The notes beneath the pieces were generated by a model. That model did not search any database and was not told the origin of the DNA. It saw only the letters and a program-made list of their open reading frames with translations. The position numbers and the translations under genes are program-made. Positions 60,531-64,000 of a DNA stretch of 64,000 nt are shown here, piece after piece. Source of the stretch: Hymenolepis diminuta (taxonomy: Eukaryota; Platyhelminthes; Cestoda; Cyclophyllidea; Hymenolepididae); NCBI GenBank assembly GCA_900708905.1, contig CAADRB010000005.1, positions 476,602 to 540,601 of the forward strand, given 5' to 3'. Each line of letters starts with the position of its first letter. Positions within the stretch are counted from its first letter, which is position 1.

Positions 60531-63500
60531 TCAAAAAGAGAAAAAAATAAATGAAAATTTGCAATAAATAGTAAAAAGACCAGTTGAAAATTGTAATCAA
60601 ATTCAAAAATGACCATGCAAATGACAAAGATTAAAGCGAGGCGATCTATGTAATGCCTGTGAAAACTGATAAATGGTTACCACTTATAAAACAATTTATA
60701 CAAGTTTATGAGTTTCAATGATTTATTTAAAAATATAAAAAAATCAGCTGTGTACATCGGTAAAGTGACAACTAAGCAAAAATTCGTATAAAACGAGGAT
60801 ATTTATTGAGCAGTAATCAAATAAAGACGTTATTAACGGTAAACAAACTTTAAAAAATATCACGAATAAATTAATAACGAAAACCAACCACAAATTACCC
60901 CTCAAACTATGTGCGTTTATTTGAATAACTAAAACAAGCAACGCGATTGTGATGATCTGACCTTCTCTGAATGAGAACTGTTCTAATATATTAGGTATCA
61001 AGGTTAAAAATAAAAATTGAATCTGACCAAGAAATACACTCGGAAATATATTTTTGGCCGAATAATATGTTCATAATTTAAAAATGAAATTTTTTCACGA
61101 TATAATTTCAGTTTCTTGAAAATTGCGCATTACATGTCAAGAATTAGAATACATTAGCATATTTACACTAATTTTGTCGAATTCATTTCCTTGAAACTCA
61201 CGTAGGTTTATCTAAATTATACGATGTGATTTCTTTCTTTATTCGTCCATTTAAATTAATTTTTATAATTGAACTTGAGTATTTTCCTATCACCACATAA
61301 CCTTCTTTCAAGACGAGATCTCTAATCTCTTACTGATATTCCACTTATTAAAGGAAATCTTCTATTTTTGATAAAGTTTTCATATATAGGGAAATTTAAA
61401 TTTTACCTAATAGTATCAATATCATTTTGCCCCCTGCAGTCCGAATACGCGACCAATAAACTAACCTTAAATGCAGTGTACTACTCACGTTTGCAATAAA
61501 ATCATTTTAAAAACCTGATTAATGATGAGTAAAGTTAATTATTCAAACAAATATAAAATAATTAATGCTATAAAATTTAAGCTTAGCCTAATGTACCATC
61601 AGAATTTGACTACTCTCCTATAGAATGTTTTCGATTTAAATTAGGTCAAAAACAGAAATGTATTAACTTTTGATTAGCATTCACAACATTATTGGTCTTT
61701 TCATATGATCGGCATTCTACGATTAGACCTCCGGCACATTGGTGAGTTTTCGTTTAGTCATCCTATCTAGGCTCCATATATGAAGCGGTTTAGATTACAA
61801 TTCTTGTTAATTACAAGGAAGGCAAGCGTGCGTGTATGTTATCCATCGCAAAGAAAATAATGTATTCTCCCGTTCTAACTTCATAGCACAATGAGTAATG
61901 TGTATATATGCTAAGTCATGGGTCGTGAGATAGATATCCATCTGTGTAAGACCTCGATCGCTCTGATTAATTCCGGTCAGTAAGAGCAGAATAAAAAGCA
62001 CCAGCTTCTTCAAAGGGTGGCTCCAGAACTTATTCTCTCTGCCAAATTCAAGAATTAAGAACACCTTTCTTATTGGACTGGGAGACTTTATTCATCGCCC
62101 AAACAATTATATAATGCATTTATTTAAACAGCGCCTACGCTAAGAAGAAAGATTTAATCTGGAAATTTCATGGATTTTAACAGAAAAAGCAAACTGAAAA
62201 AGGATATGACTTTAATTATTCGGCCTTTGTTTTCTATCTATTTTTATATTTTTTATAAATCTAAACAACGCTTGTCCAATGCAGTATATGACCGTAAAGG
62301 TGTACTGGTATTTGAGTAAACTGCGATGAACAGTATCACCGCTGCAAAAGAATATCCAATTAATGACAACTACTCAATAGCAATGACATCATATAAGTGT
62401 ATAGATTTTACTAAAAATACATGCACGACCATCATGGTGAAGAGTTAAGATTCTTAAGTGCTTTTTGAGTAATAGCTAACACCACCTAATCATAAAATAG
62501 ATATTTCCTTTTATAATGAAATGTCGAAAAAGATAAATTTGCGCAATAAGTCATTCCAACAAGTGAGAATACATTATTGTTATCTGTTATCTAATAGACA
62601 TACTCTTGGTGACTTGTTCTAAATAAATCTTTATTAAGACCTATCTTATAGATAAGGAATATGGATATTAAAGAACATAACGTCTATAAGATGCCTGAAA
62701 AGTGGAAATGGCGACCAAGAAGCTCAAAGATTACATATGGTGAGAGCAGGCGGCCATACTCTCTTATGTCTGCCTATCCCATTAGGAACGATGGCCACCA
62801 ATGTCTATATAGCCTGATCTGACTATTGTCCACACCGAGTTGTGAGTTCGGCTTCCCCATTGGTCCAAGCTACGAGCAGGCATGTGTGCTTTGTTCCAGC
62901 ATTTTGCGAGCCTACCTCTGTCCCGCTTTTGGCTTACGGTAAAGTAATCACCTAATTTAATGCAATATAGATTATCTGAATCAATAAATTAGGCAATGTG
63001 GAGGGTGGCATGTTGAGCAGAGTGTCTGCGCTATCGCTTTCATAATTGTAGCACCTGCCCACTCTGACTCATAGGCCTGCTCAGTCTATGTATTTCTCGT
63101 CTGCTAACTCATACCTCTGCTCTAACGATGAATTGCTCAGCAATGAATAAAGAAAGTAAAATCAGTCAACCGTATTATTGTACCCCATTTCACCTGTACC
63201 TCACAATCCAAATTGTCCTCGGTCAGTACTGGCACTTTCTTTTTCCACCAAAATATTCTTTCTACTGTCTTTCATTTCCAGTTATATAGTACTCATTTGT
63301 TCAACCCAACTCTTAACCTTCCCACTTGAAAAAGGATTCTTGTATCCAGTTAGTCTTGGGAAGATCATTAGGTCCATGAGGAGATACTTAGCCTAATTTT
63401 GGTCTGTCTCTTAAAATAGCTTTTCTTAGGATTATAGCTACTTTAATATGCTTTAATGCAGAACAGTTATGAAGGAGGCAGAGTTTGGAAAAGTAGAATT

Positions 63501-64000
63501 TACTGGCAAAACGGAAACAAACGTCAGTTGGAACGAAGTAGTAGATATGTCAGAAGTGATAAGCTACCTTTGAGACACGGAGACATGAGCATGACTGACT
63601 TCCCTTTTTCTCCAATGTGTCTAGTTTGTTTGTCCAATCAGTTGTAATTGACAATAAAAAACTACATGAACCAGTACTAACTTAATTCTCATTAGAATCT
63701 TCTTGGTCTTTGTGCGTAGTTCCCAATGCACCATTCCGCATATCACTCAGATTTAATGGGAAAAAGCCAACCTATTATCTCGGATTTGAATGTATAATGA
63801 CAAAACACACTAAAATTGATTGCATTTGAGAGCAATCTGGTTGTGTTCGTAATATACTTATTTTTTGAAATGATATTACGTCAAACTATGGCTTCAAAAC
63901 CCTTATTCTTACTATTCAAGCACAATTCAAATCATGTGTTAGGAATTAAGCAAAAGCTTTCGGGAAATATCATGTATTTATACTTAATTATATCAACCCA
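60531..64000. other. Region upstream of DNTTIP1; no gene supported
   Basis: The sequence is AT-rich to about 62.6 kb. A GC-richer block at 62690-63180 ends with AATAAAGAAAGTAAAATCAG and CAACCGTATTATTGTA, resembling the end of a long terminal repeat, but I found no matching start or partner. The pyrimidine-rich 63180-63400 weakly resembles 10320-10510. No exon is recognised. Confidence 0.55.

Noticed and set aside
61807..62064. 85-codon minus-strand frame with a hydrophobic run that could pass for a signal anchor
   Set aside because: A single hydrophobic run is common in AT-rich sequence. There is no homology or splice evidence.

Overview
This is an intron-rich, AT-rich nuclear window from a eukaryote, most likely a parasitic flatworm (Neodermata), and within that most likely a tapeworm. 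The main clue is intron size. Reliable coding introns fall into a 30-41 nt class (seven introns in two genes) and a 68-85 nt class (six introns), alongside kilobase-scale introns. A bimodal distribution with a very short class is known from tapeworms, and trematodes also have tiny introns. The species cannot be read from the sequence.

Four protein-coding genes are supported by exon-by-exon similarity to well-known animal families, with splice signals and reading phases that agree. (1) ITPK1, an inositol polyphosphate kinase, lies on the minus strand at 1-937; its 3' part is cut off by the window edge. (2) A TMEM185 family membrane protein lies on the plus strand at 3880-8324 in two exons. It is divergent from ITPK1 across a 2.9 kb spacer that holds an inverted repeat pair. 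(3) PSMC4/Rpt3, a 26S proteasome ATPase, lies on the plus strand at 27057-28948 in six exons and is complete. (4) DNTTIP1 (TdIF1), the scaffold and DNA-binding subunit of the MiDAC histone deacetylase complex, lies on the minus strand at 30884-60492. It has nine proposed exons, including a 32 nt microexon, spread over about 30 kb, and is tail-to-tail with PSMC4.

The gaps at 8.3-27 kb and 60.5-64 kb, and the large introns, hold no convincing genes. They contain decayed mobile DNA: a full-length but broken mariner at 13.68-14.95 kb, an internally deleted Tc1/mariner-type element at 45.93-46.79 kb, several copies of a tRNA-derived SINE-like repeat, and several short-range duplications and dispersed repeats. 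Many of these lie inside DNTTIP1 introns, so transposition and local duplication probably explain much of that gene's size.

The genes are housekeeping or regulatory and functionally unrelated: inositol phosphate signalling, a membrane protein, the proteasome and chromatin deacetylation. There is no operon or gene cluster of linked function. I found no convincing novel multi-gene system. The most interesting features are the microexon and 30 nt introns, the expanded DNTTIP1, and the uncatalogued repeat families.
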